A stretch of 64,000 bases of DNA from JALJPB01 sp963933115 (GTDB lineage: Bacteria > Pseudomonadota > Gammaproteobacteria > Enterobacterales > Alteromonadaceae), in the NCBI GenBank assembly GCA_963933115.1, contig CAWVSL010000002.1:1-64000 (forward strand), read 5' to 3'. Below, one piece after another: positions 8,417 through 18,418 of the stretch. Within the stretch, counting starts at the first letter, position 1. Each line of letters opens with the position of its first letter. A model generated the notes under the pieces. The model was not told the DNA's origin and did no database searches. It worked only from the letters and a program-made list of their open reading frames with translations. Both the position numbers and the translations under genes were made by a program.

Positions 8417-8469
8417 AGTCTAGCGGGCTATAGCTTGATGTCAACATTTAAAATAGTAATTGATTTACA
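8417..8469. promoter_or_regulatory. bioB promoter and probable BirA operator in the bioA/bioB divergent region
   Basis: On the minus strand TTGACA (8439-8444) is a perfect -35 box, 16 bp from TAGACT (8417-8422) as -10. The -35 box lies in an imperfect palindrome: TGTCAACA (8439-8446), 15 bp, GATTTACA (8462-8469). This resembles the E. coli bio operator half-sites TTGTAAACC/GGTTTACAA with a 16-bp spacer, to which biotinyl-AMP-bound BirA binds. Position between bioA and bioB is as in E. coli. Site identity is inferred from resemblance. Confidence 0.6.
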
Positions 8470-8470
8470 T

Positions 8471-9799
8471 ATGATTAATAAACATACAAACCAACAACAA
8501 GAATTACTCAATTTTGATCGTCAAAATATTTGGCACCCTTATACCTCAATGTCAACGCCACTTCCCTCTTACTTGGTTAAGTCGGCTAAAGGGGTAAAAA
8601 TCACTTTAGCTTCCGGAGAAGATCTTATCGACGGGATGTCTTCGTGGTGGTGTGTTATACACGGTTATAATCATCCTGCACTAAATAATGCCTTAATTGA
8701 GCAAAGCAATGATTTTTCTCATATCATGTTTGGTGGTTTGACGCATGAACCCGTAATAAATTTGGTAAAGAAACTTATTGAAATAACGCCAAAAACCCTA
8801 GAGCGAGTATTTATTTCTGATAGCGGCTCTGTCGCTGTCGAAGTTGCTATTAAAATGGCGATTCAGTACTGGGCAAGTAAAGGGATAAAGCGCAAGCATA
8901 AATTACTCACCGTTCGTAATGGTTATCATGGCGATACATTTGCCGCTATGTCTGTTTGTGATCCCGTTAATGGTATGCACCAAATATTTGAAGAGTTACT
9001 GTTTAAAAATCATTTTGCACCAGCCCCTCAAGTCAAGTTTCATCAAGACTGGTTTGCTGAAGAACAAGGTGAAAAAGAAATTGTTGTACTTGAAGCAATG
9101 TTTAAAGAACACCATCAAGACCTCGCGGCTTTTATAATAGAGCCTATTGTTCAGGGCGCTGGCGGTATTCGTATTTATCACCCTGAATACTTAAAAGCTT
9201 GTCATAGACTTTGCAAAAAATATGACGTTTTATTTATAGCTGATGAGATTGCCACAGGTTTTGGCCGAACCGGTAAAATGTTTGCTTGCGAATGGGCTGA
9301 TATCTCACCCGATATTATGTGTGTAGGCAAAGCCCTAACCGGTGGTTACTTATCTCTAGCTGCCACTTTATGTTCCGTTGATATTGCTACGACGATAAGT
9401 GAAGGTGAAGCCGGCTGTTTTATGCACGGCCCTACGTTTATGGGAAATGCACTGGCTTGCGCTGTTGCCAATGCAAGCTTAGATTTGTTAGCAAGTAATG
9501 AATGGCAAAAAAACGTCTTAAACATTGAGCACTATTTAAAAGGTAATCTGTCTCAGCTAATAACACACTCGCGAGTACATGATGTGAGAATATTAGGGGC
9601 GATTGGCGCTGTTGAAACAAAACAAGCAGTTAATATGTCAATAATACAACAGCGCTTCGTTGAGTTAGGTGTTTGGATTAGACCTTTTGGCAAACTTATC
9701 TATATAATGCCGCCATTTATCACCACGAATGAGCAACTAGAACAGTTGATTTTAGCAATCAAAACGGTACTTGATGAGGATGACTGTTTCAACCTTTAA
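8471..9799 (+). CDS. bioA: Adenosylmethionine-8-amino-7-oxononanoate aminotransferase
   Basis: A class III PLP aminotransferase making 7,8-diaminononanoate with SAM as amino donor. Strong agreement with E. coli BioA: IWHPYTSM, DGMSSWWCVIHGYNHP, DSGSVAVEVA, IADEIATGFGRTG and the PLP-lysine segment GKALTGG, then GEAGCFMHGPTFMGN. The start at MINKHT is chosen because the upstream extension (ATG at 8438) runs through the putative operator; neither start has a clear ribosome site, so it remains uncertain. Divergent from bioBFCD. Confidence 0.95.
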   Translation: MINKHTNQQQELLNFDRQNIWHPYTSMSTPLPSYLVKSAKGVKITLASGEDLIDGMSSWWCVIHGYNHPALNNALIEQSNDFSHIMFGGLTHEPVINLVKKLIEITPKTLERVFISDSGSVAVEVAIKMAIQYWASKGIKRKHKLLTVRNGYHGDTFAAMSVCDPVNGMHQIFEELLFKNHFAPAPQVKFHQDWFAEEQGEKEIVVLEAMFKEHHQDLAAFIIEPIVQGAGGIRIYHPEYLKACHRLCKKYDVLFIADEIATGFGRTGKMFACEWADISPDIMCVGKALTGGYLSLAATLCSVDIATTISEGEAGCFMHGPTFMGNALACAVANASLDLLASNEWQKNVLNIEHYLKGNLSQLITHSRVHDVRILGAIGAVETKQAVNMSIIQQRFVELGVWIRPFGKLIYIMPPFITTNEQLEQLILAIKTVLDEDDCFNL

Positions 9800-9960
9800 A
9801 GTGATTAATGCTAAAGCCGTACCATTAAATATAAATCAATACGACAGATTAATACACTTTAAGACACCCAAGCCTTTAAGTTGAGTGTTTGGTGTCAAAC
9901 TTTGTTGTATTGGCTTTATAGTCACTGTAACATATCAAAAATTTTTTCAATATATTTCCA

Positions 9961-9966
9961 TATAAT
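9961..9966 (+). promoter_or_regulatory. Probable -10 element of the asnS promoter
   Basis: A perfect TATAAT stands 48 bp before the asnS ATG; the -35 region (T-rich, about 9938-9949) is poor. GAGG at about 10004-10007 is the ribosome site. An imperfect hairpin (GACACCCAA...TTTGGTGTC, about 9863-9896) lies further upstream without a T tract. Confidence 0.5.
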
Positions 9967-10014
9967 AGCAATGCTAACAGCAAAGCGTTATTTGATTTAG
10001 CAAAGAGGTTATCA

Positions 10015-11415
10015 ATGTCAGTTATAGCAATTACTGATGTATTATCAGGACAATACTCTGTCAACGAGCCAATTACAGTTCATGGTTGGGTACGTACTCG
10101 TCGAGATTCTAAAGCAGGCATCTCATTTTTAGCTATTCATGATGGCTCATGTTTTGATGCTATCCAAGCTATTGTTAATAGTGATCTCAATAATTATCAA
10201 CAAGATGTTTTAAAACTCACCACAGGTAGTGCGGTAAAAGTTACTGGCATTTTAGTTGAATCGCCAGGTCAAGGCCAGTCGTTTGAAATACAAGCAACAT
10301 CCGTTGAAGTACTCGGTTTAGTTGAAGACCCAGATACTTACCCTATGGCAGCAAAGCGTCATAGCATTGAATATTTACGCGAACATGCTCATTTACGTGC
10401 ACGTACCAATATTGGTGGTGCTGTAACACGCGTTAGAAATTCATTAGCACAAGCTGTGCATCGTTTTTTACACAGTAAAGGTTATTTCTGGATCAGCACA
10501 CCTCTTATAACGGGTAGTGATTGCGAAGGAGCGGGTGAAATGTTCCGTGTTAGTACTTTAGATATGGAGAATTTGCCAAAAACTGATCAAGGCAAAGTTG
10601 ATTATGAAAAAGATTTTTTTGGTAAAGAGACTTTCTTAACGGTATCAGGCCAATTAAATGTTGAAACATACTGTTGTGCATTGTCAAAAGTGTACACCTT
10701 TGGCCCTACTTTCCGCGCAGAAAATTCAAATACTAGCCGCCATTTAGCTGAGTTCTGGATGATAGAGCCTGAAATTGCTTTTGCCAACCTTTCTGATGCT
10801 GCCGATTTAGCCGAAGAGATGTTGAAATACGTTTTCGCAGCGTTATTAGAAGAGCGTAGCGACGATATGGCCTTTTTCCAACAACGTGTTGATAAAACTG
10901 TTATCGAGCGTTTAAATTCAGTGATTAATAATGACTTTGTCCGTCTTGATTATACTGATGCTATTACTATTTTAGAGAATTGTGATAAAAAATTCCAAAA
11001 TCCAGTTTCTTGGGGAGTTGACTTAAACTCAGAGCATGAGCGTTATCTTGCAGAAGAACATTTTAATGGTCCGGTAGTTTTACAAAACTATCCTAAAGAT
11101 ATTAAATCTTTTTATATGCGCTTAAATGATGATGGCAAAACCGTCGCTGCTATGGATATATTAGCCCCCGGTATTGGTGAAATCATTGGTGGTAGTCAAC
11201 GTGAAGAACGTCTTGATGTACTTGATGCTCGATTAGCTGAAATGAATTTAGATATTGCAGATTATAGTTGGTATCGTGATCTACGTCGTTATGGCACAGT
11301 GCCGCATTCAGGTTTTGGTTTAGGATTTGAACGATTAGTTGCTTACGCTACAGGTATGCAGAATGTTCGTGATGTTATTCCCTTCCCAAGAACGCCAAAT
11401 AACGCTACTTTTTAA
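10015..11415 (+). CDS. asnS: Asparaginyl-tRNA synthetase
   Basis: A 466-aa class IIb synthetase, the same length as the E. coli enzyme, charging tRNA-Asn in the cytosol. An N-terminal OB-fold anticodon domain (VHGWVRTRRDSK, about 23-34) precedes the catalytic core with motif 2 (FRAENSNTSRH) and motif 3 (GFGLGFERLV). Transcribed alone from an upstream TATAAT promoter and closed by a strong terminator. Confidence 0.97.
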   Translation: MSVIAITDVLSGQYSVNEPITVHGWVRTRRDSKAGISFLAIHDGSCFDAIQAIVNSDLNNYQQDVLKLTTGSAVKVTGILVESPGQGQSFEIQATSVEVLGLVEDPDTYPMAAKRHSIEYLREHAHLRARTNIGGAVTRVRNSLAQAVHRFLHSKGYFWISTPLITGSDCEGAGEMFRVSTLDMENLPKTDQGKVDYEKDFFGKETFLTVSGQLNVETYCCALSKVYTFGPTFRAENSNTSRHLAEFWMIEPEIAFANLSDAADLAEEMLKYVFAALLEERSDDMAFFQQRVDKTVIERLNSVINNDFVRLDYTDAITILENCDKKFQNPVSWGVDLNSEHERYLAEEHFNGPVVLQNYPKDIKSFYMRLNDDGKTVAAMDILAPGIGEIIGGSQREERLDVLDARLAEMNLDIADYSWYRDLRRYGTVPHSGFGLGFERLVAYATGMQNVRDVIPFPRTPNNATF

Positions 11416-11438
11416 CTAATAATTAAAAGGTAAGGTAT

Positions 11439-11476
11439 AAAAACCGCCATCAGATATTTTCTGATGGCGGTTTTTT
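11439..11476. terminator. Bidirectional terminator between asnS and the nitroreductase gene
   Basis: Perfect stem AACCGCCATCAG / CTGATGGCGGTT with loop ATATTTT, flanked by A-run and T-run, so it can serve both converging genes. Confidence 0.92.
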
Positions 11477-11518
11477 ATGTTCGCTAAAAAACGCATTTCT
11501 TATAAATATAGTGAATAC

Positions 11519-12064
11519 TTATAAGTAAGTCACTTTATCCTGATGAAACTTTGTTTCTTTAAGCTTTACGTCTTTACTCGGGGTACCGAGATATAAAAAA
11601 CCGACAATATCTTCATGTGACTCAATTGATAAGCCTTTTTTTACCTCCTGATGATAAGCAAAAGAACCTGTTCGCCACACCGCACCATAGCCTAATGAAA
11701 ATGCCGCCATCTGCATAGCTTGTGTACAGCAACCTGCGGTAATAAGCTGTTCTTGTTTGGGGACTTTCTCATGTGACTTATATACAGTAGAAACGACAAT
11801 AATCATCGGGGCACGAAACGGTTTCTTTTTAATTTTAATGAGTTGTTTTTCATCGTTATCATCCACTGTTGCTGCAAATATATCACTAAGCTTTTGTAAG
11901 CCTTGCTCAGCAACAATTAAAAACTGCCAAGGCATCAATCCTCCATGATCAGGTACTCTCATCCCCGCTTTTAAAATAAGGTCAATATCATGGTTATTTG
12001 GGGAAGGTTCAGTTAAATACGCATTAGACTGGCGTGTTAACAATAACTCAAGGCTATCCATCAT
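11519..12064 (-). CDS. Nitroreductase family FMN oxidoreductase, YdjA-like
   Basis: About 181 aa from this start, similar throughout to E. coli YdjA: MDSLELLLTRQS, AGMRVPDHGGLMPWQF, FRAPMIIVV, VPKQEQ, SAGC-like TAGCCTQAMQMAA and IVGFLYLGTP. An NAD(P)H/FMN reductase of unknown natural substrate. The open frame runs 30 codons further upstream but the AAGAGA ribosome site and homology support the start here (adjacent ATG-ATG at 12064/12061). Convergent with asnS; 5' end faces sppA. Confidence 0.92.
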   Translation of the reverse strand: MMDSLELLLTRQSNAYLTEPSPNNHDIDLILKAGMRVPDHGGLMPWQFLIVAEQGLQKLSDIFAATVDDNDEKQLIKIKKKPFRAPMIIVVSTVYKSHEKVPKQEQLITAGCCTQAMQMAAFSLGYGAVWRTGSFAYHQEVKKGLSIESHEDIVGFLYLGTPSKDVKLKETKFHQDKVTYL

Positions 12065-12244
12065 TAGTTTCTCTTTGTTAGATTGTATTTTGTTTAGACG
12101 CGTAATTAATAGTAAGACGATTTTAAATCGGTTAAATATAAAAACAACGGTCAAATACGTAAATAGTTACAATTTTAACTACTTAAGCGGTTAAAGATTA
12201 AGTAGCATAGCATCATTATATAAAAATATTTTTGTGATGACACT

Positions 12245-14116
12245 ATGAACAACAACTCTAGCCTTTTTAGACGTATTAGCAGTAAAATTTTTAAGTTTTT
12301 AAATACCACTAGAAAAATTATTATTAATATCGTTTTTTTCTCTTTGGTCTCAGTCCTCTTTATCGCTATCACCAGTAATGAAAGTGACATAGTGGTACCG
12401 GCTAAAGCAGCGTTAGTACTCAATATCAGTGGTGATATTGTTGAACAAAAACGTGAAGTAGATCCCATGAATGCCTTTTTAAACGAGGCGCTTAATAACG
12501 ATGATAAACGCCCTGAAGTTCTACTCAGTGATGTCATCGATGTAATCAACAAAGCTAAAGACGATGTTCGTATTTCAATATTGGTTTTACAGCTACAAAA
12601 TTTAAATCAAGCAGGTTTAACAAAATTAAGAGATATTGCCAAAGCCCTTGGAAATTTTAAAGCTTCAGGTAAAAAAATTATTGCCATGGGTGAACAATTT
12701 ACACAAGACCAATATTATCTTGCCAGTTTTGCCAATGATATTTGGCTCGATCCTAAAGGGTGGATGATTCTTGATGGATACGGCCGTTATCAAATGTATT
12801 TTAAATCCGCTTTAGACAAACTGGAAATAAGCCAGCATATTTTTCGAGTAGGTACCTATAAATCTGCTGTTGAACCTTATATGCGTGATGATATGTCGGC
12901 AGAAGCAAAAGCAGCTAATAAAGTTTGGTTAAATGATCTATGGGGACAATATAAAATAGATGTGGCAGCGCAAAGAGGCTTTGGTATTGAAAATTTTGAT
13001 GAAGACATTGATACCCTTATTAATAAATTTGAATCGGCTAATAGTAACTTTGCTCAGTACGCTCTTGATAACCAGTGGGTTGACCAGTTAAAAACTCAAG
13101 CTGAGATGCGTTCAGACTTAATTGAACTAGTCGGTAAAAATGATAGTGGTGAGAGTTATAATCATATTAGTTTTAAGAATTATTTATCAACGATTACCTC
13201 TCCTTATCCAATTATCGATCCCAGTTCTGACAAAGTAGCGATCATAGTTGCTAAAGGCACTATATTAAATGGTCATCAAAAAGCTGGCACTATTGGTGGC
13301 GCAAGTACGTCAAAATTACTACGACAAGCAAGGGAAAATAATAAAGTAAAAGCGGTTGTTTTACGTGTTGATAGTCCGGGCGGTAGTGCATATGCATCTG
13401 AAGTTATTCGTCGTGAAATTGATTTACTTAAAGCTTCTGGTAAACCTGTAGTCGTATCGATGGGAACATATGCTGCTTCAGGAGGGTATTGGATATCAGC
13501 GCCAGCTGATAAAATTTTCGCTTCACCAACAACAATTACAGGCTCAATTGGTATTTATGGTTTAATGATGACCTTTGAAAATTCATTAAAGAAATTAGGT
13601 GTTTCTACTGATGGTGTTTCAACCACCGACATTGCTGGTTTTGGGCCAACACGACCTTTATCATCTGGTATGTCGAAGTTATTTCAATTAAATGTTGAAC
13701 GTGGTTACCAAGACTTTATAACCTTAGTCGCGAAAAACAGAGACATGACATTAGCCCAAGTAGACGCTATTGCTCAGGGCCGTGTATGGTCCGGTTTAAA
13801 AGCAAAAGAATTAGGTCTGGTCGATGAACTTGGTGACATTACAGATGCGATAATTGCCGCTGCACAATTAGCTGAACTCGATATATATGATACGTTATTA
13901 ATTGAAAAAGAATCTTCTGCTAAAGATAAACTGCTGCAAAACTTATTAGGCTCAACATCACAGTTACTGAGTTTGACTAATGAGTCAGAAGCTGTCATTT
14001 CTAAAGATCATTTAACTCAATTTATTACTGTTATGAATAATAAACTTAATGCACTTAAGCAATTTAATGACCCTCAGGGGATTTATGTTTTATGTATGGC
14101 TTGTGAGATAAATTAG
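12245..14116 (+). CDS. sppA: Signal peptide peptidase SppA, 67-kDa type
   Basis: A 623-aa inner-membrane serine protease (S49) that degrades cleaved signal peptides. One N-terminal membrane segment (about 24-43) anchors two tandem S49 domains. The Ser/Lys dyad is split between them: Lys206 in VGTYKSAVEP and Ser412 in GTYAASGGYW, matching E. coli K209 and S409. Further family motif ITGSIGIYG. Divergent from the nitroreductase, upstream of ansA by 92 bp. Confidence 0.96.
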   Translation: MNNNSSLFRRISSKIFKFLNTTRKIIINIVFFSLVSVLFIAITSNESDIVVPAKAALVLNISGDIVEQKREVDPMNAFLNEALNNDDKRPEVLLSDVIDVINKAKDDVRISILVLQLQNLNQAGLTKLRDIAKALGNFKASGKKIIAMGEQFTQDQYYLASFANDIWLDPKGWMILDGYGRYQMYFKSALDKLEISQHIFRVGTYKSAVEPYMRDDMSAEAKAANKVWLNDLWGQYKIDVAAQRGFGIENFDEDIDTLINKFESANSNFAQYALDNQWVDQLKTQAEMRSDLIELVGKNDSGESYNHISFKNYLSTITSPYPIIDPSSDKVAIIVAKGTILNGHQKAGTIGGASTSKLLRQARENNKVKAVVLRVDSPGGSAYASEVIRREIDLLKASGKPVVVSMGTYAASGGYWISAPADKIFASPTTITGSIGIYGLMMTFENSLKKLGVSTDGVSTTDIAGFGPTRPLSSGMSKLFQLNVERGYQDFITLVAKNRDMTLAQVDAIAQGRVWSGLKAKELGLVDELGDITDAIIAAAQLAELDIYDTLLIEKESSAKDKLLQNLLGSTSQLLSLTNESEAVISKDHLTQFITVMNNKLNALKQFNDPQGIYVLCMACEIN

Positions 14117-14208
14117 GTTTAACTTAAATTACGCATTAATTTGTTATAGAGAAAATAATAAACTTTCTTATTGTGACTTTACCTTTAAAAAAAAATGAAT
14201 AGATACAT

Positions 14209-15216
14209 ATGAAAAAACGAATATATATAGCGTACACCGGTGGCACTATTGGTATGAAAACCAGTACTCAAGGTTATATCCCTGTAAAAGGACATTTAAC
14301 CGATGCAATTAATAAAATCCCAGACTTTCATCGCAGCGAAATGCCAGACTTTACTCTTAATGAGTATACCCCATTAATAGATTCAGCAAATATGGCACCG
14401 AGTGATTGGCAACGGATCGCTGATGATATTATGAAAAATTATAATGAGTATGATGGTTTTGTTGTTCTGCACGGAACAGATACTATGGCTTATACTAGCT
14501 CAGCATTATCATTTATGTTTAAAAACCTGTCCAAGCCTATCATAGTCACTGGCTCACAAATCCCTCTTAGTCAATTACGCTCAGATGGGCAAGTTAATTT
14601 ACTGAACGCTTTATATGTCGCAGCAAACTACCCTATATGTGAAGTGGGTTTGTTTTTTAATAATAAGCTCTATCGGGGAAATCGATGCAGCAAAGTTTAT
14701 GCTGATGGCTTTGATGCTTTTGATTCTCCCAATATTCAACCACTGCTAGAGACAGCGATAAATATACGGTTAATAGCAGGTAATATTGAAGAAAAACCAC
14801 ATACTGAGGTAGTCTTACAAAAAATCACACCACAACCGATAGGTGTGATTCATCTATACCCAGGTATCAGTAGTCTATTAATTGAAAATGTTATCAGGCA
14901 ACCAGTAAAGGCATTAATTATAAGAAGTTATGGTGTTGGTAATGCGCCTCAAGATCCTGATTTACTTAACTGCTTAGCTAAAGCGCATCGACAAGGTATT
15001 ATCGTTATCAATAGTAGCCAATGTTTAAAAGGTACTGTAAATATGGGGGGTTACGCTACGGGATCTGCACTAAATGATTGTGGAGTCATAGGTGCTAAGG
15101 ATATGACGTTGGAAGCAACCTTGGCTAAGTTACATTTTTTACTTAGTCAAAATATTGAAGTTGACACTATTCGAACGTTAATGCAAAAAGATTTATGTGG
15201 TGAACTAACGGCCTAG
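14209..15216 (+). CDS. ansA: L-asparaginase I (cytoplasmic)
   Basis: A 335-aa asparaginase close in length to E. coli AnsA (338). Both signature motifs are present: YTGGTIGM near the N terminus (catalytic Thr) and VVLHGTDTMAYTSSALSFM (second Thr/Asp). No signal peptide, as expected for the cytosolic low-affinity type. Same strand as sppA, the order seen in E. coli (sppA-ansA). The ribosome site is poor. A hairpin terminator follows. Confidence 0.95.
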   Translation: MKKRIYIAYTGGTIGMKTSTQGYIPVKGHLTDAINKIPDFHRSEMPDFTLNEYTPLIDSANMAPSDWQRIADDIMKNYNEYDGFVVLHGTDTMAYTSSALSFMFKNLSKPIIVTGSQIPLSQLRSDGQVNLLNALYVAANYPICEVGLFFNNKLYRGNRCSKVYADGFDAFDSPNIQPLLETAINIRLIAGNIEEKPHTEVVLQKITPQPIGVIHLYPGISSLLIENVIRQPVKALIIRSYGVGNAPQDPDLLNCLAKAHRQGIIVINSSQCLKGTVNMGGYATGSALNDCGVIGAKDMTLEATLAKLHFLLSQNIEVDTIRTLMQKDLCGELTA

Positions 15217-15236
15217 TAATGAGAATATTATGAACT

Positions 15237-15278
15237 AAGAGGAACTTAGCAAGTATAGCGAAGCTCCTCTTATTTTTT
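15237..15278 (+). terminator. Terminator after ansA
   Basis: AAGAGGA (15237-15243) pairs with TCCTCTT (15265-15271), extended inside by CTT/AAG and GC/GC around mismatches; TATTTTTT follows. Lies between convergent genes. Confidence 0.75.
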
Positions 15279-18110
15279 CTAATGACAAAATATAGGTTTC
15301 ACTCTTAATATTAAAGGTAAGTCATCTTTTGATATAGCTCCTTGAGAAAGCCATTCATTAAAACTCTGTTCTAAATTAATACCAGCCCCTGTAGTCATTT
15401 TATCTTGCATTAACTTAACTTGAATTTGCATACGTTGTTGAGCAAACTCTTTCGGTGAGTCTAGACCCGCTAGGATTTCTAACTCTAACGTTTTTAATTG
15501 TCTATTATGGTCGATATTTGCATTAACCGAAGCGGCAAAAATTTCTTCTATAAGCATTTTACGCCACGCTGGTGAAAGCATTAAATACTCTGCTGACTCA
15601 TAAATAGTGGCTTTACTGATGTTGTTATTAGCAACATTTTGAATTACTGAAAAAATGTTAACCCAAATTAGCTTTTCTCGAACTAAACCAAGCGCTTTAA
15701 GTTGATCATTTATTTCAATAATAAAACGATCAACCGACAAAATAATGGACTTGATGACCGGCTTTATATTAATTACTGTTTGTTGTAAGTCCAGAGCCTG
15801 TTGCTTAATGGTTTGTAACTCATTTTTATCCAATTTTGATGAAAACTGGTTTTTCATCGTCTCAAATTCTTGTTCAAAAGCTAACTTCTGATTAGATTGC
15901 TGTTCCTTTACATTTACTTTTAGGAGATCACGCTTTTTAAATAACTCATCATTGGCTTTTCTAAAATTTTGCCAAAGTTTATTATCTTGTCTCGGGCCGG
16001 CAAAACCAAGTTCCCGCCATTGGTTTTGAAATTTTTTGGTGTTTTCGATAGCAATATTAATATCTTCGTTTTCGATCTCTAACTTTACTTTATTAATTAA
16101 CGCATTTTTCAAACTAATATTTTGTTGATGAAAGTCATTAATAATAATTTTGATTGGTGCTAAATTATCAGTGAATTGATACTGTAAAGCGTTATATTTC
16201 TGACGGTCTACCTCTCCTGATTCAGACCATGCTTGATTCAGTTTGTTTAATTGGCCATCGATTACTTTAAAATCGAGTTGACTAGTATCATTATTACTAA
16301 TTGATAGCGATAATTCTTTAGCCTGTTCGATAATTAAAAGTCGGGTAGCAAGATGCTTTTCTCGCAATTTTTCTTGTTCACCAAAAAATAGACGACAAGG
16401 AGCAAATGCTTGTTCGCACGCTAGGTTAAATGCCTCATTTAATGGTTTGTCTAATTCATCATCCGCATGACCAAGTAAATTCCAAGCTTTCCTAAATTCT
16501 TTAACCTTGCTCGCTTGATCATTGGGATTATCAAGGGGGCAAGCAACGATGACATTAATATCATCTAACATCTTTTGTTTACGCGGTGTCGCTATATAAT
16601 GTTCCCAATCACTTAACTCAGTGATTTTTTTACTTACTGTATCAAAATCTTTTTCAATTTTTTGCTGCTGGCTAGAGGATAAATTTATGTGGCTTCTTTC
16701 TATTGCTTTAAATAAACCAAATGAGGCATTGTACTTACCTGTTGCCAACAATCGTTTTAAATCATTGAGCTTCTTTTGTGTTTGACTAAATAGTTGTTTT
16801 TGCTGTTGTGAAAATGGTGCTAAACCTTTCTGCCATTCATTGCGGATTTCACGATAGGCACTTTTTATTGAATCAGGTATGATTCCTCTGGTTTTTTTTT
16901 CAATTTCTTGCCAACTGTTAAGCCAGTCATTGAATATAGGTTGTCTCTCACTGTATTGACTTAAAGATGTTGGAATAGATAATTGTGAAATCTTTGATAT
17001 TAAACTTGTTGCTTCACTAACCGATATTGCGATAGCAGGTAACTGAGTTAACTTTAATGCGTGTTGTTTTATTAGCGAAGAATAATTAGATTTTTCTTTT
17101 TCAGTTAGCACTGAAGCATTAACTTGAGTTGTTAGCATGGCCAACTGATTGGTAAACAACCCCTCATCTAATGTAGTGTTTTCAAAAATACTGTTGGTTA
17201 ATGCGTGATCTAGCTCAGTGAGTGTTAAATCAAACTCAGATTTAGCCGCCTGCTTTTCACTAATTAATTGCTGTTCAATAAGTTGTTGTTGATAGTTTTC
17301 TTTTTTGACAAGAAATATTTTATCTAATTGTTCATTAATTTCGTTAAATCTATTAGTAAACAGTGAAACTTGTAGCGAATCTAAACAAGTAAATTCAGTT
17401 TGAGCATTGAGCCACTCTTGTTGTAATTCCACCTTTTTATCAAGATATTTACTGTACTCAATAATATCTTTGAGCGCTAATAATTTAGCTAAGATTAGTT
17501 GAATATTCTTCGTTAGTTTTATTGGTTTTTCAGTAAGGTCTTTCAACGCACTTACTTTGCTTACTATCAAATCAGCAATACGAGTATTAACAGCTTTTTT
17601 ACTAAATTTTGCCAATAATGCAAGATCGTCGGTTTGGTTAATTAAATATTGTTGAAATTGATCATTTTGTTTTTCTATAAATAAGGTATGACTAAGATGT
17701 GGTTTATTGATTTTTTCAAATAACGAAATAATAGTGCTGGTATCGGTTTCGCTGTGTAGCCAAGGCTCTAATAATTTGTGGTATTTATCGTCAGTTAAGA
17801 ATACTTGTTTTTGCTGATCCGTTAAAATAATATCATGTTTGCCGTGCATCATTTTTACAAGTTGTTGATGCGCATAATCTTTAATTTTAGGATTTGAATT
17901 CTCGCTGCTACTCGATAACCATTGCTCGAAGGTGTTAATTTTTAACAGCACGGCACGGCGTACGAACTCATTGTCATCATTTGCCAATAATTGCTGCAAA
18001 ACGTTAAGGTGATCAGCTGTTGTTACTGATAATTCATCGTTAATAGCCATTAAACGTATATTACTATCTTTGTGTTGCCATTTTGCTTTAAAAAATTTGG
18101 AAAAAATCAT
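15279..18110 (-). CDS. DUF349 repeat protein, large helical
   Basis: A 943-aa, mostly helical, Gln/Lys/Glu-rich protein with several DUF349-type repeats marked by a W..LG or W..G pattern (for example FRKAWNLLGH, NQAWSESGEVDR, NQWRELGFAGPRQD, LWQNFRKANDE). No enzyme motif, signal peptide or membrane segment. An N-terminal region (about 1-80) looks like short HEAT-like helices. Its start overlaps the DUF1315 stop by 4 bp, so the two are translationally coupled. Function unknown. Confidence 0.85.
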   Translation of the reverse strand: MIFSKFFKAKWQHKDSNIRLMAINDELSVTTADHLNVLQQLLANDDNEFVRRAVLLKINTFEQWLSSSSENSNPKIKDYAHQQLVKMMHGKHDIILTDQQKQVFLTDDKYHKLLEPWLHSETDTSTIISLFEKINKPHLSHTLFIEKQNDQFQQYLINQTDDLALLAKFSKKAVNTRIADLIVSKVSALKDLTEKPIKLTKNIQLILAKLLALKDIIEYSKYLDKKVELQQEWLNAQTEFTCLDSLQVSLFTNRFNEINEQLDKIFLVKKENYQQQLIEQQLISEKQAAKSEFDLTLTELDHALTNSIFENTTLDEGLFTNQLAMLTTQVNASVLTEKEKSNYSSLIKQHALKLTQLPAIAISVSEATSLISKISQLSIPTSLSQYSERQPIFNDWLNSWQEIEKKTRGIIPDSIKSAYREIRNEWQKGLAPFSQQQKQLFSQTQKKLNDLKRLLATGKYNASFGLFKAIERSHINLSSSQQQKIEKDFDTVSKKITELSDWEHYIATPRKQKMLDDINVIVACPLDNPNDQASKVKEFRKAWNLLGHADDELDKPLNEAFNLACEQAFAPCRLFFGEQEKLREKHLATRLLIIEQAKELSLSISNNDTSQLDFKVIDGQLNKLNQAWSESGEVDRQKYNALQYQFTDNLAPIKIIINDFHQQNISLKNALINKVKLEIENEDINIAIENTKKFQNQWRELGFAGPRQDNKLWQNFRKANDELFKKRDLLKVNVKEQQSNQKLAFEQEFETMKNQFSSKLDKNELQTIKQQALDLQQTVINIKPVIKSIILSVDRFIIEINDQLKALGLVREKLIWVNIFSVIQNVANNNISKATIYESAEYLMLSPAWRKMLIEEIFAASVNANIDHNRQLKTLELEILAGLDSPKEFAQQRMQIQVKLMQDKMTTGAGINLEQSFNEWLSQGAISKDDLPLILRVKPIFCH

Positions 18111-18415
18111 AAATTTGAGAACCTAGCGATGTTATTGGGATCTAATGTAGTGTCAGTTGTTTGCTTTGTGGCTTGTTTTAACTCATTTCTTAACACACTT
18201 TTAGATTTATTGACTATTTCACCGTCGGCGCCAATAGATAAGATTTGATCTGAGTTTAAGTGACGAGCCTGATAAGCCATGGTAATTTGTAGAGCAGACT
18301 CTCTTTGCTCTTGTGCAACATCAGTGCCTTCAGGCCATTTACCGGTTTCTGCAGCACACTTTAATCGAAGGTACATTTCTTCATTCATGTTGTCGACTAA
18401 GGATAGTAATTCCAT
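18107..18415 (-). CDS. DUF1315 protein, YeaC-like
   Basis: A 102-aa protein alignable by eye to E. coli YeaC: VDNMNEEMYLRLKCAAETGK, WPEG, EQRESALQ, AYQARHLNSDQ and IVNKSKSVLR. The role is unknown. It sits 3 bp after the zinc-ribbon membrane gene and overlaps the DUF349 gene by 4 bp, forming a three-gene minus-strand unit. Confidence 0.9.
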   Translation of the reverse strand: MELLSLVDNMNEEMYLRLKCAAETGKWPEGTDVAQEQRESALQITMAYQARHLNSDQILSIGADGEIVNKSKSVLRNELKQATKQTTDTTLDPNNIARFSNL

Positions 18416-18418
18416 AAT

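Noticed and set aside
12175..12552. 125-codon open frame antisense to the start of sppA
   Set aside because: Low-complexity Ser/Leu/Ile composition opposite the sppA N terminus; no promoter or homology pattern.
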